Positions 52,457-60,819 of a DNA stretch of 64,000 nt are shown piece by piece (the first letter of the stretch is position 1; each line of letters opens with the position of its first letter). This DNA comes from Streptomyces sp. NBC_00162 (lineage in GTDB: Bacteria; Actinomycetota; Actinomycetes; Streptomycetales; Streptomycetaceae), in contig NZ_CP102509.1 of assembly GCF_024611995.1 (NCBI RefSeq), forward strand, positions 3,038,001-3,102,000. The letters run 5' to 3'. A program made the translations under genes and the position numbers. The notes beneath the pieces were generated by a model. The model worked only from the letters and a program-made list of their open reading frames with translations, searched no databases and was not told where the DNA came from.

Positions 52457-53404
52457 TCAGGTGGTGATCAGCACCGTGTGCTCCACGGGCTCTCCGGCGG
52501 CGAACCGGGTGAGCTGGCGCGCCAGCATGCGCTTGGCCCGTGGCTCGAAAGCCGTGCTGCTGCCGCCGACATGAGGCGTGATCAGAACATTCGGAGCATG
52601 CCAGAGCGGGTGGCCTGCGGGCAGCGGTTCCGGGTCGGTCACGTCGAGCGCCGCGCGCAGTCGGCCCGACTCGACCTCGGCCAGCAGGGACTTGGTGTCC
52701 ACGACGGGACCGCGCGCGACGTTCACCAGCAGGGCCCCGTCCTTCATGCGGGCGAGGAACTCGGCTCCGGCCAGCCCGCGGGTGCTGTCGGTCAGCGGGG
52801 TCGTGAGGATCACCACGTCCGCCCGCGGCAGGAGTTCGGGCAGCTCGGCCAGGGCGTGGACGGGTCCGCGCGGTGCGGTGCGCGCCGAGCGTGCGACGCG
52901 GGTGATCCGCTCGCATTCGAAGGGCACGAGCCGGTCCTCGACGGCCGAGCCGATCGCTCCGTAGCCGATGATCAGTACGGACTTGTCGGCGAGGGCGTCG
53001 TAGACCCCGAACAGCCATTCCTCGCGGTCCTGGCCGCGGACCATGCCGGGGATGCCGCGCAGGGAGGCGAGGGTCAGGGTGAGGGCGAGCTCGGCGGTGC
53101 TCGCAGTGTGGACCCCGGCCGCGTTGCACAGCCGTACTCCGGGGCGCAGGTCACCGACGGCGCCGAGGATGTGGTCCATGCCCGCGGTGAGGGTCTGGAC
53201 GACCTGGAGGGCGGGCATGGCGGCCAGCGGGCGCGCGGTGACCTCGGAGGGCTGCATGTACGGGGTGACGTAGAAGACACAGTCGGCCGGATCGGCCGGG
53301 AAGACGTCCTCCCCGTCCCACAGGCGGTACCGGAAGGAGTCGGGCAGACCGTCGATCTCCTCGGCGGGGAACGGGAGCCAGACGTCAGGGGTCTTTACAG
53401 TCAT
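52457..53404 (-). CDS. D-isomer-specific 2-hydroxyacid dehydrogenase
   Basis: Protein of 315 residues. The substrate domain comes first (VWLPFPAEEIDGLPDSFRYRLWDG). The Rossmann motif IIGYGAIGSAVEDRL is near residue 145. The catalytic Arg is in NVARGPVVD, Glu in DVTDPEPLPAGHPLW and His in LITPHVGGSS. It reduces a 2-oxo acid with NAD(P)H; related enzymes act on glyoxylate, hydroxypyruvate or phosphonate substrates. ATG at 53404 (a GTG lies 6 nt earlier). Divergent from the aldo/keto reductase by about 70 nt, so both may share a regulatory region. Confidence 0.92.
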   Translation of the reverse strand: MTVKTPDVWLPFPAEEIDGLPDSFRYRLWDGEDVFPADPADCVFYVTPYMQPSEVTARPLAAMPALQVVQTLTAGMDHILGAVGDLRPGVRLCNAAGVHTASTAELALTLTLASLRGIPGMVRGQDREEWLFGVYDALADKSVLIIGYGAIGSAVEDRLVPFECERITRVARSARTAPRGPVHALAELPELLPRADVVILTTPLTDSTRGLAGAEFLARMKDGALLVNVARGPVVDTKSLLAEVESGRLRAALDVTDPEPLPAGHPLWHAPNVLITPHVGGSSTAFEPRAKRMLARQLTRFAAGEPVEHTVLITT

Positions 53405-53476
53405 GATCACGAGGCTATGCCAAGCGTCCGGATCCAGCCGTTAGGTTGAGTGCCGGACCGGGAGGAGGACGCACGG

Positions 53477-54484
53477 GTGGAGCGCAGGTCGATCGGGGCG
53501 GGGGCGCTGTCGGTGGGCGCCGTCGGGCTCGGCTGTATGCCGATGAGCTGGGCGTATGCGCCTTCGCGGCGGCGGGGGCAGGAGTCGCTGGCGGCGGTGC
53601 ACACGGCGCTGGACCTGGGGTCGAACCTGCTGGACACGGCTGATCTGTACGGGCCGTACACCAATGAGCTGCTGCTCGGGCGGGTGCTGGCGGAGCGGCG
53701 CTCGGAGGCGTTCGTCTCGGCCAAGGTCGGGCTGCGGGCGGGCGACCAGCACGTGGTGGCCGACGGGCGGCCCGGATATCTGCGGCGCGCCTGCGACGCC
53801 TCGCTGCGGCGGCTGCGGACCGATGTCATAGACCTCTACCAGCTGCACCGGGTGGATCCGGACGTGCCGGTGGAGGAGACCTGGGGCGCGATGGCGGAGC
53901 TGGTGGGCGCGGGGAAGGTGCGGGCGCTCGGCTTCTGCGCGCTGGGGGCCGGGGCCGGGCCGGGGGCCGGGCGGCGCGGGGACCGGGCGTACGGGACGAC
54001 CGTGCGGCATCTGGAGCGGGCGCAGCAGGTGTTCCCGGTGAGCGCGGTGCAGGCGGAGCTGTCGGTGTGGTCGCCGGAGGCGGCCTGGCAGCTCCTGCCG
54101 TGGTGTGCGGCGCGCGGCGTGGGGTTCCTGGCGGCGATGCCGCTGGGCAGCGGGTTCCTGACCGGGACGCTCACTCCGGGTGAGGGGTTCGAGTCGCAGG
54201 ACGTACGGGCCCGGCATCCGCGGTTCACGGCGCACGCGATGGCGTCGAACCAGGAGCTGGTGGCGGGGCTGCGGCGGGTGGCCGGGCGGCACGGGCCCGG
54301 TGTCACGGTCGCGCAGGTGGCGCTGGCCTGGGTGCTGGCGCAGGGGCCGCAGGTGGTTCCGGTGCCGGGGGCCGACCGGGCGCGGTGGGCGGCGGAGAAC
54401 GCGCGGGCCGCGGAGGTCCGGCTGACGGCCGGGGACCTGGCCGAGATCGCGGCTCTGCCGGCCGCGGTGGGAGCCTGGGACTGA
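53477..54484 (+). CDS. Aldo/keto reductase
   Basis: TIM-barrel oxidoreductase of 335 residues. The catalytic tetrad is visible: Asp and Tyr in LLDTADLYGPYTNELLLG, Lys in FVSAKVG and His in LYQLHRVDPDVP. C-terminal VAQVALAWVLAQGPQVVPVPGADRARWAAENARA forms the NADP phosphate site. It is similar to the AKR11/13-type soluble reductases. GTG at 53477 has GGAGGAG 9 nt upstream; an earlier in-frame GTG at 53450 lacks a ribosome site. Confidence 0.92.
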   Translation: MERRSIGAGALSVGAVGLGCMPMSWAYAPSRRRGQESLAAVHTALDLGSNLLDTADLYGPYTNELLLGRVLAERRSEAFVSAKVGLRAGDQHVVADGRPGYLRRACDASLRRLRTDVIDLYQLHRVDPDVPVEETWGAMAELVGAGKVRALGFCALGAGAGPGAGRRGDRAYGTTVRHLERAQQVFPVSAVQAELSVWSPEAAWQLLPWCAARGVGFLAAMPLGSGFLTGTLTPGEGFESQDVRARHPRFTAHAMASNQELVAGLRRVAGRHGPGVTVAQVALAWVLAQGPQVVPVPGADRARWAAENARAAEVRLTAGDLAEIAALPAAVGAWD

Positions 54485-54654
54485 CCGGGGACTGACGAAG
54501 GACTGACCGGGCACTCGCCGGGCCCGATCGGGCCTGATCGTGCCTGGGGGCACAACCACTCGATCGGGTGTACGAGTGATGGAACTTCGGGAACCTCCGC
54601 GGCTGTTGAGTCTGATGAAAGGGCAGGATCGGACGACCGGAAGGGAGCAGGGCG

Positions 54655-55905
54655 ATGCGATACGGAAGTTCTCGCGGGCGGCAGGTGGGGTACGAGGCCC
54701 TGGGCGCGCGGCGCCGGGGCGTGCTGGCGGCGGTGGCGCTGGCCGGCTGCGGCGCCCTGCTGGCGGCGGGATGTTCGCCGTCGGGCGGGCCGGGCGCGGG
54801 GCCACGGGCGGAGCCGGGGAGCTCTCCACCGGGCACGGCCGCCAAGGGCTCGGGGTCAGCCGGCCAGTCGGGCAGTCCGTCCGCCTCGCCGGAGGCCGCC
54901 GGCCCGCCGGCCAAGGGCGCGGTGACGGTGACCGGCGAGGTCGCCAAGGGTCTGGAGTCCCCGTGGGGCGTGGCCCCGCTGCCCGACGGGGACCTGCTGG
55001 TGGCCTCGCGGGACAAGGGGACGATCAGCAGGGTCGCGGTGGGCTTGGGCGCGGTGACGCAGATCGGCAAGGTGCCGGGGGTGGCTCCGGGCGGGGAGGG
55101 CGGGCTGCTGGGTCTCGCGCTGTCACCGTCCTTCGCCTCGGACCGGCTGGTGTACGTGTACTTCACGACGGAGTCCGACAACCGCATCGCCCGGATGCGC
55201 TATGACGAGCAACGGCCCGCCGGGCAGCAACTGGGCGCGCCGGACACGGTGTTCCGGGGCATCCCCAAGGGTCTCGTCCACAACGGCGGCCGGATCGCGT
55301 TCGGCCCGGACAAGATGCTCTACGCCGGGACGGGCGAGACCGGTGACACCGGGCTCGCGCAGGACAAGAAGTCGCTGGGCGGCAAGATCCTGCGGATGAC
55401 CCCGGACGGGGATCCGGTGCACGGCAATCCCGAGGCGGATTCGGTTGTCTACTCCTACGGGCACCGCAATGTGCAGGGGCTCGCGTGGGACAAGGACAAA
55501 CGGCTCTGGGCGGCGGAGTTCGGCCAGAAGGCCTGGGACGAGCTGAATCTGATCGAGCCCGGGGCGAACTACGGCTGGCCCGAGGCCGAGGGGAAGGCCG
55601 GCAAGCCGGGGCTGCGGGATCCGGTGGCCGTGTGGACGACCGATGAGGCCTCCCCGAGCGGGATCGCGTGGGCGGAGGGGTCGGTGTGGATGGCCGGGCT
55701 GAAGGGGAACCGGCTATGGCGGATCCCGCTGGCCGGGGCGGAGCCGGTGGCCGAGCCGGAGGCCTTCCTGGAGGGGAAGTACGGGCGGCTGCGCTCGGTG
55801 GTGGCGCTCGGCGGGGACAGATTGCTGCTGGTCACGAGCGAGACGGACGGGCGCGGGTCGCCGGAAGCGGGCGACGACAGGATCCTGACACTGACGGTGC
55901 GGTGA
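54655..55905 (+). CDS. Lipoprotein PQQ-type sorbosone/glucose dehydrogenase
   Basis: Protein of 416 residues. The lipoprotein signal has lipobox LLAAGC (Cys near residue 40). A Ser/Pro/Gly linker follows, then a six-bladed propeller of the GSDH family (LESPWGVAPLPDGDLLVASRDKGTI, GGLLGLALSP, YVYFTTESDNRIARMRY, HNGGRIAFGPDKMLYAGTGETGD, GGKILRMTPDGDPV, YSYGHRNVQGLAWD, GQKAWDELNLIEPGANYGWP). Expected to oxidise a sugar outside the membrane with PQQ, though many bacterial members are uncharacterised. ATG at 54655, with AGGGAG 7 nt upstream. Confidence 0.93.
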   Translation: MRYGSSRGRQVGYEALGARRRGVLAAVALAGCGALLAAGCSPSGGPGAGPRAEPGSSPPGTAAKGSGSAGQSGSPSASPEAAGPPAKGAVTVTGEVAKGLESPWGVAPLPDGDLLVASRDKGTISRVAVGLGAVTQIGKVPGVAPGGEGGLLGLALSPSFASDRLVYVYFTTESDNRIARMRYDEQRPAGQQLGAPDTVFRGIPKGLVHNGGRIAFGPDKMLYAGTGETGDTGLAQDKKSLGGKILRMTPDGDPVHGNPEADSVVYSYGHRNVQGLAWDKDKRLWAAEFGQKAWDELNLIEPGANYGWPEAEGKAGKPGLRDPVAVWTTDEASPSGIAWAEGSVWMAGLKGNRLWRIPLAGAEPVAEPEAFLEGKYGRLRSVVALGGDRLLLVTSETDGRGSPEAGDDRILTLTVR

Positions 55906-55935
55906 CCGGCATGTCCCCGCTGGGGGGCGAAAGGT

Positions 55936-56130
55936 GTGGTGGACGCGGTGTTCAACATGATCGAGGAGCTCTTCAACCCGGGACGCAAGCACACGGACGA
56001 GGAGAAGAAGCGGCTGGAGCTGTCCCGGGTCGACGTCAATGACGGGGACCCGGGACGGGGGCCGATAGACCTGGACTCCGGCCAGGTGCTCATACGCCTC
56101 GACGAGCGGGCTCCGGCTGACGGGGACTGA
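55936..56130 (+). CDS. Small conserved acidic protein (DUF6191-like)
   Basis: Protein of 64 residues. It starts VVDAVFNMIEELFNPGRKHTDEEKKRLELSRVDVNDGDPGRGPIDLDSG and ends LIRLDERAPADGD. An amphipathic N-terminal helix, a conserved NPGRKHTDEEKKRLELSR middle and a GPIDLDSGQVLI end are recognisable from other Streptomyces genomes; function unknown. GTG at 55936. Its last 41 nt overlap the 3' end of the convergent LuxR gene. Confidence 0.8.
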   Translation: MVDAVFNMIEELFNPGRKHTDEEKKRLELSRVDVNDGDPGRGPIDLDSGQVLIRLDERAPADGD

Positions 56131-59100
56131 CCGGCCCCGGAGGGGCGAAGAGCCGCAGCCGGTGGGCGAGGGCGGCCGCCTCGCCACGGCCTGCGACCCC
56201 CAGCTTGGCCAGGATGTTCGAGACGTGGACGCTCGCCGTCTTCGGGGAGATGAACAGCTCCTCGGCGATCTTGCGGTTGGTGCTGCCGGCAGCCACCAGG
56301 CGCAGGACGTCCCGCTCGCGGCTGGTCAGGCCGAGCGCCTCCACCGGGTCGGCGTCCGCCACGGGCGGGGCAGGGGGTGTGTCTGCGGGGGTCAGCGGGA
56401 GCCGGGCGCGCTGTGCGAGCAGGGCCAGGTCCTCCCGCAGCCGGCGTGAGCCGAGCCCGTCGGCGGTGGCATGGGCGTCGCGGATCAGGGCGGCCGCGGA
56501 CTCCCGGTCGCCACCGGCGGCCAGCAGCGCCTCGGCGAGCCGGTGGCGGGCGCGGGCCAGCAGGTACGGGCGCTCCAGCGGGCGGACGGCCGCTTCCACG
56601 GCGGTCCAGTCGGCGACGGTGTCCCGGTCCTGCGCCCGCAGCAGCTCGGCCCGCAGGTACTCGGCGTGGGCGGCCCACACCGGTACCGGGGTGGCGAGGT
56701 GGCGGGCGGCGGTGCGCAGTACCTCAAGCGCGGCGTCCCGGCCGGTGTCGGCGGCGGGGAGGCCCCGGGAGTCCGCCTCGGCCGTGGCGGCCGCGAGCAG
56801 CAGCGGCCAGGCGTAGCGGTGCTGCCCGAGGGCGAAGCCGTAGTCGACGGCGGCGGCGACCTCGGCGCGGACGTCGGCGATCCGGCCCTCCCCCGCGGCG
56901 ATCCCGATCGCGAGGCGGTACATCGGTATCCGGTGCTGGGGCTGGGTCTCGTGGGTGCCGAAGTGGGTGTGGGCGGCGGCCAGCTGGTGGGCCGCCTCGG
57001 TCAGCTCGCCCCGGGCCAGGGCCAGGTAGGCCAGCCGTGCGGAGGCGGATCCGCGCGGGGAGGCGCTCTGGCCGACGAGCAGGGTGCGGCGGGCCTGCTC
57101 GGTGGCCTCGTCCCAGCGGCCGAGGCTGTAGAGACTCTCCGCCATGTTGCCCCGCGCCCATGCCTCGGTGTCCAACAGCCGTGACTTGCGGACGAGTTCG
57201 GCCGCCTGTTCGGCCAGCTCCACCGCTTCCCGTGACCGTCCCATGCTCTCCAGCTGAGAGGTGAGATTGATATGTGCACGACCCGCGAGCATCGTGAGTC
57301 CGAGTTCGGTGGCCCGGTCCTTGACCGCGTGCAGCTCGGTGAGGCCCGCCTCGGAGGTGTCGGCGTCGGTGAGGAGACAGCCGACCGTGATCCGGGCGTT
57401 GAGCTCCACGTCCTCGGCGCCCACCATCCGCGCGTAGTCGACGGCCCGTTGGGCAGCGACGAGGTTGGCGGGGCCCGGGTTGTGGAGCATGCCCCAGCCC
57501 GCGGCCCGGACGAGGACCTCGGCGTGCACCTGGGACGGGGGCAGCCCCTGGACCAGTTCCTGCGCCTTGGCGATCTCCTCCCAGCCGTCGCCGCGGCCGA
57601 GGCCGGCCACCAGCCGGGAGCGCTCGGTCCAGAACCAGGCGGCCCGCAGCGGGTCATGGCCGTCGTCCAGCGTTCTCAGGGCCATCTTGGTGATCTTCAG
57701 GGCGCGTTCGCGCTCCCCGCCGTAGCGGGCCGCCACGGTCGCCTCGGCCAGCAGGTCGAGCCGTTGCAGCGGGGTGGTGGCCGGGTCGCAGCCGCACGGC
57801 GGGTACACGTCGGTGTAGTCCGCCGGGCGCAGCGCCTCGCGGACCTCCTCCGGGGTGCTGTCCCACAGGTCCATGGCCCGCTCCAGCAGGCGCAGCTGCT
57901 CGGAGTAGGCGTGCCGGCGGCGGGCGGCCACGGAGGCGTCGAGTACGGCGGGCAGTGCCTTCGACGGGTCGTTCGCCTGGTACCAGTAGTTGGCCAGCCG
58001 GATGACCCGCTCCTCGGCGCGGATCAGGGACTCGCCGGCCTCCAGGGCCTCGGCGTAGTGGCGGTTGAGGCGGGAGCGCTCGCCGGGCAGCAGGTCGTCG
58101 CTCACGGCCTCGCGGACCAGGGAGTGGCGGAAGCGGTAGCCGTCGCCGTCGGTGGTGGCGAGCAGGATGTTGGCGCCCACGGCGGCCCGCAGCGCCCCGA
58201 TGAGCTCGTCCTCGGTGAGCCCGGCGACGGCCCGCAGGAGCGGGTACTCGACGGTGGAGCCGCCCTCGGCGACGATGCGCACCACGCGCTGGGCCTCGTC
58301 CGGGAGGACCTCGACGCGGACGAGGAGCAGGTCCCTCAGGGATTCGGTGAGTCCGGCGCGGCAGCCGCTCGCCTTGGAGGCGACGAGTTCCTCTACGAAG
58401 AAGGCGTTGCCGTCGGAACGCTCGAAGACGGAGTCCACGAAGTCCTCGTCGGGCTGCGAGGCGAGGATCCCGGCGAGCTGGCGGCGCACCTCGGCCCGGT
58501 TGAAGCGGGGCAGCTCGATGCGCTGGACGGTGCGGAGCCGGTCCAGTTCGGCGAGGAGCGGGCGCAGCGGGTGGCGGCGGTGGACGTCGTCCGCGCGGTA
58601 GGTGGCGACGACGACGAGCCGGCCGCTGCCGAGGGTGCGGAAGAGGTAGGAGAGCAGGTGCCGTGTGGAGGTGTCCGCCCAGTGCAGGTCCTCCAGGACG
58701 AGGACGACGAGGCGTTCGGCGGCGAGCCGTTCCAGCATCCGGGCCGTCAGTTCGAACAGCCGGGCGGTGCTCTCCTCGTCGTGCGGACCGCGGGGGGTGT
58801 CGCCGAGTTCGGGGAGGATCCGGGCGAGTTCGTCCTCCTGGCCCGCGGCAGCGGCGGCGAGCTCCTCGGGGAGCTCCCGGTGCAGGGTGCGCAGGGCCGT
58901 CGAAAACGGGGCGAAGGGAAGCCCCTCCGCCCCGATCTCCACACAGCCTCCGACGGCGACCACGGCGCCGCGGCGGGCCGCTTCCCCGAGGAACTCCTCG
59001 GTGAGGCGGGTCTTGCCGACCCCGGCCTCTCCGCCGATGAGCATCGCCTGGGGCTCCCGGCCGGCGGCGCGGGTCAGTGCGTCGGTGAGCAGGGCCAGTT

Positions 59101-59158
59101 CGTCGGCTCGGCCGACGAACACCGGGCTGACAGATCTGGTCTCCACGTCGCCGAGCAT
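56090..59158 (-). CDS. Large AAA-type LuxR (LAL) transcriptional regulator
   Basis: Protein of 1022 residues. It has Walker A GGEAGVGKTRL (about 42), Walker B LVVLVLEDLHWADTSTRHLL (about 155), and an AAA/NACHT-like module with SDGNAFFVEEL. A long helical TPR-like repeat region spans about 430-900. The C-terminal LuxR HTH is LGLTSRERDVLRLVAAGSTNRKIAEELFISPKTASVHVSNILAKLGV (about 945-990). LAL proteins are ATP-dependent activators, often of carbon use or secondary metabolism. Targets cannot be read here. ATG at 59158 chosen because MLGDVETRSVSPVFVGRADEL begins the family; ATG 59206 would add 16 residues. Confidence 0.92.
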   Translation of the reverse strand: MLGDVETRSVSPVFVGRADELALLTDALTRAAGREPQAMLIGGEAGVGKTRLTEEFLGEAARRGAVVAVGGCVEIGAEGLPFAPFSTALRTLHRELPEELAAAAAGQEDELARILPELGDTPRGPHDEESTARLFELTARMLERLAAERLVVLVLEDLHWADTSTRHLLSYLFRTLGSGRLVVVATYRADDVHRRHPLRPLLAELDRLRTVQRIELPRFNRAEVRRQLAGILASQPDEDFVDSVFERSDGNAFFVEELVASKASGCRAGLTESLRDLLLVRVEVLPDEAQRVVRIVAEGGSTVEYPLLRAVAGLTEDELIGALRAAVGANILLATTDGDGYRFRHSLVREAVSDDLLPGERSRLNRHYAEALEAGESLIRAEERVIRLANYWYQANDPSKALPAVLDASVAARRRHAYSEQLRLLERAMDLWDSTPEEVREALRPADYTDVYPPCGCDPATTPLQRLDLLAEATVAARYGGERERALKITKMALRTLDDGHDPLRAAWFWTERSRLVAGLGRGDGWEEIAKAQELVQGLPPSQVHAEVLVRAAGWGMLHNPGPANLVAAQRAVDYARMVGAEDVELNARITVGCLLTDADTSEAGLTELHAVKDRATELGLTMLAGRAHINLTSQLESMGRSREAVELAEQAAELVRKSRLLDTEAWARGNMAESLYSLGRWDEATEQARRTLLVGQSASPRGSASARLAYLALARGELTEAAHQLAAAHTHFGTHETQPQHRIPMYRLAIGIAAGEGRIADVRAEVAAAVDYGFALGQHRYAWPLLLAAATAEADSRGLPAADTGRDAALEVLRTAARHLATPVPVWAAHAEYLRAELLRAQDRDTVADWTAVEAAVRPLERPYLLARARHRLAEALLAAGGDRESAAALIRDAHATADGLGSRRLREDLALLAQRARLPLTPADTPPAPPVADADPVEALGLTSRERDVLRLVAAGSTNRKIAEELFISPKTASVHVSNILAKLGVAGRGEAAALAHRLRLFAPPGPVSPRQPEPARRGV

Positions 59159-59238
59159 CGCACAGACGCCCTGCTCAGCGGCACTCGTTATCGGTGCGCT
59201 TCTCATCACGTGTCAGTTCACGCGGGTCGCGGCGCGGG

Positions 59239-59406
59239 TTACGCGGCGCGGGCGAAGCGGCTCCGGAGTCCTGTCACCGGCCCTTCGGGATCCTGGCTCC
59301 GCGAAGAGGCGCGGCGCGCCTTCTTGGCCTCCCGTACCAGGCGGTACTCGTCGGCCTCGCGGATGAGGTCGGCGCGACGGGCGGCTGCGATCTCGTACTC
59401 GAACAT
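59239..59406 (-). CDS. 55-residue basic helical protein
   Basis: MFEYEIAAARRADLIREADEYRLVREAKKARRASSR... is an Arg/Lys/Glu-rich helix with a short C-terminal tail. ATG at 59406 has AGGGAG 6-7 nt upstream. Similar tiny proteins with the MFEYE..ARxADLxREA pattern are familiar from Streptomyces genomes, but I know no function. It is the gene just upstream of the LAL regulator, 80 nt away on the same strand. Confidence 0.7.
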   Translation of the reverse strand: MFEYEIAAARRADLIREADEYRLVREAKKARRASSRSQDPEGPVTGLRSRFARAA

Positions 59407-59585
59407 CTCGTACTCCCTGGTTGCGTTGCTCGGGCACCTCGTTCGGTGTGATCCAAGCTTCGCGCCCCAGGGGGTACCGGCACATCGGTCGCATGCCGCA
59501 TCTGCCGGGGGCAGGGGGCCTTAGTCCGGTGCCCAAGGTCCCCGAGGCGGGCTCAGGAGACCTAAGGCAGTGCCTAGCAGCGGTC

Positions 59586-60164
59586 CTAGCCGGCTGCGCC
59601 GGCTGCCTTCGGGATGGCGAGGAGGAGGTCGAAGTACATGAGGACGAAGAGCAGGATGCCCAGGGCGCCCAGGGCGATGCCCGCCCAGGAGACGGACCGC
59701 ACCCAGGTGGGGAGGGTGCGCTCGGGGGTGCCGAAGGCGGGCAGGGCCAGCACGAAGACGGCGATGATCAGGGCGAGGGTGGAGAAGATGCCGTTCACCA
59801 GGGCGGTGGCGTGCCACGGGCCGACGAACTGGGCGGCGATCTGGGCGTTGGCGTCGGCGGCCTGGGACAGCTCGAGGCGGCCGGTGATGCTCTTGCGCTC
59901 GGACACGATGCCGGCGACCCAGCTGCCGCTGAGGGCGACGACGGACAGACCCGCGGCGACGATCGCGGAGGCAGCGGCTCCGACGTGGCTCGGCTGCTCG
60001 TCCGCTGCCAGGTCCTCGTCGAGCGTGTCGTCGTCCAGGTCCCCGTCGGCGAGCACGGCGTCGGCCTCGGCCTCGGCGGGCTGGGGGATCTCGGCCTTCT
60101 TCAGGTCGGCCGGGGTGGTGTCCGCCTCGGAGGCGTTCGGGGCGGGGGTCTTCGTGGTGTCCAT
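59586..60164 (-). CDS. Membrane protein with acidic N-terminus
   Basis: Protein of 192 residues, not recognised. The N-terminal 70 residues are acidic and disordered (TTPADLKKAEIPQPAEAEADAVLADGDLDDDTLDEDLAADE). Three or four TM helices follow: GAAASAIVAAGLSVVALSGSWVAGIV, FVGPWHATALVNGIFSTLALIIAVFVLAL and WAGIALGALGILLFVLMYFDLLLAIP. ATG at 60164. It stands between a GNAT gene and the 55-aa protein, all on the minus strand. Confidence 0.8.
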   Translation of the reverse strand: MDTTKTPAPNASEADTTPADLKKAEIPQPAEAEADAVLADGDLDDDTLDEDLAADEQPSHVGAAASAIVAAGLSVVALSGSWVAGIVSERKSITGRLELSQAADANAQIAAQFVGPWHATALVNGIFSTLALIIAVFVLALPAFGTPERTLPTWVRSVSWAGIALGALGILLFVLMYFDLLLAIPKAAGAAG

Positions 60165-60243
60165 GCGGGGCACCGTAGGCGGCCTGTCTGAGAGTCTCAT
60201 GAGAAATACGGCGGGCCCCGCGCAGGCGGGGCCCGGGCGCGGC

Positions 60244-60798
60244 TCAGGCGGGACGGGCCGCGGACCACTCGTCGGCGAGGACCGCCCAGACCTCGGTGCT
60301 CTGGCGCACGCCCCGGTGCAGGTGGTTCTCGCGCATCACGCCCTCGCGGGTCAGGCCGAGGCGCTCGGCGACCGCGATGCTCTTCTTGTTCCCGGGGGCG
60401 ACGTGCCACTCCACGCGGTGCATGCCGCGCCCGTTGAACGCCCAGTCGATGAGCACCCGGCAGGCGGCGGTGACCAGCCCGCGTCCGGCGGCGGCCGGCT
60501 CCAGCCAGCAGCCGACCTCGCAGTTGCCGGCGGCGGCGTCGAAGACCGGGTAGAGCACTCCGCCGACGAGCGTGCCGCCGACCCAGATGCCGAAGAAGCG
60601 GGTGCCGTCGTTCGCGGCCTTCTCGGCGTTCTTACGGAGCAGCTCACGCGCCGAGTCCAGGTCGGTGGCACGGTCGGGGAAACCGACGAACTGGCCGATG
60701 TACTCGCGCCCCCGGTCCATGTGGGCGAGGAATTCCTCGGCGTGCCACATCTCCAGCGGCTTGAGCTGGGCGTCTTCGGCCAGGTCTATCGCGAACAT
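60244..60798 (-). CDS. RimJ/RimL-type N-acetyltransferase
   Basis: GNAT protein of 184 residues: FAIDLAEDAQLKPLEMWHAEEFLAHMDRGREYIGQF at the N-terminus, VGCWLEPAAAGRGLVTAACRVLIDWAF as the acetyl-CoA-binding motif A, and MHRVEWHVAPGNKKSIAVAERLGLTREGVMRENHLHRGV as motif B. This is the pattern of ribosomal-protein serine acetyltransferases (RimL/YdaF). It starts 21 nt after the MMPL gene, so it is probably in the same transcript. Confidence 0.92.
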   Translation of the reverse strand: MFAIDLAEDAQLKPLEMWHAEEFLAHMDRGREYIGQFVGFPDRATDLDSARELLRKNAEKAANDGTRFFGIWVGGTLVGGVLYPVFDAAAGNCEVGCWLEPAAAGRGLVTAACRVLIDWAFNGRGMHRVEWHVAPGNKKSIAVAERLGLTREGVMRENHLHRGVRQSTEVWAVLADEWSAARPA

Positions 60799-60819
60799 GC
60801 GTGGAGTCCTTACGGCTGG

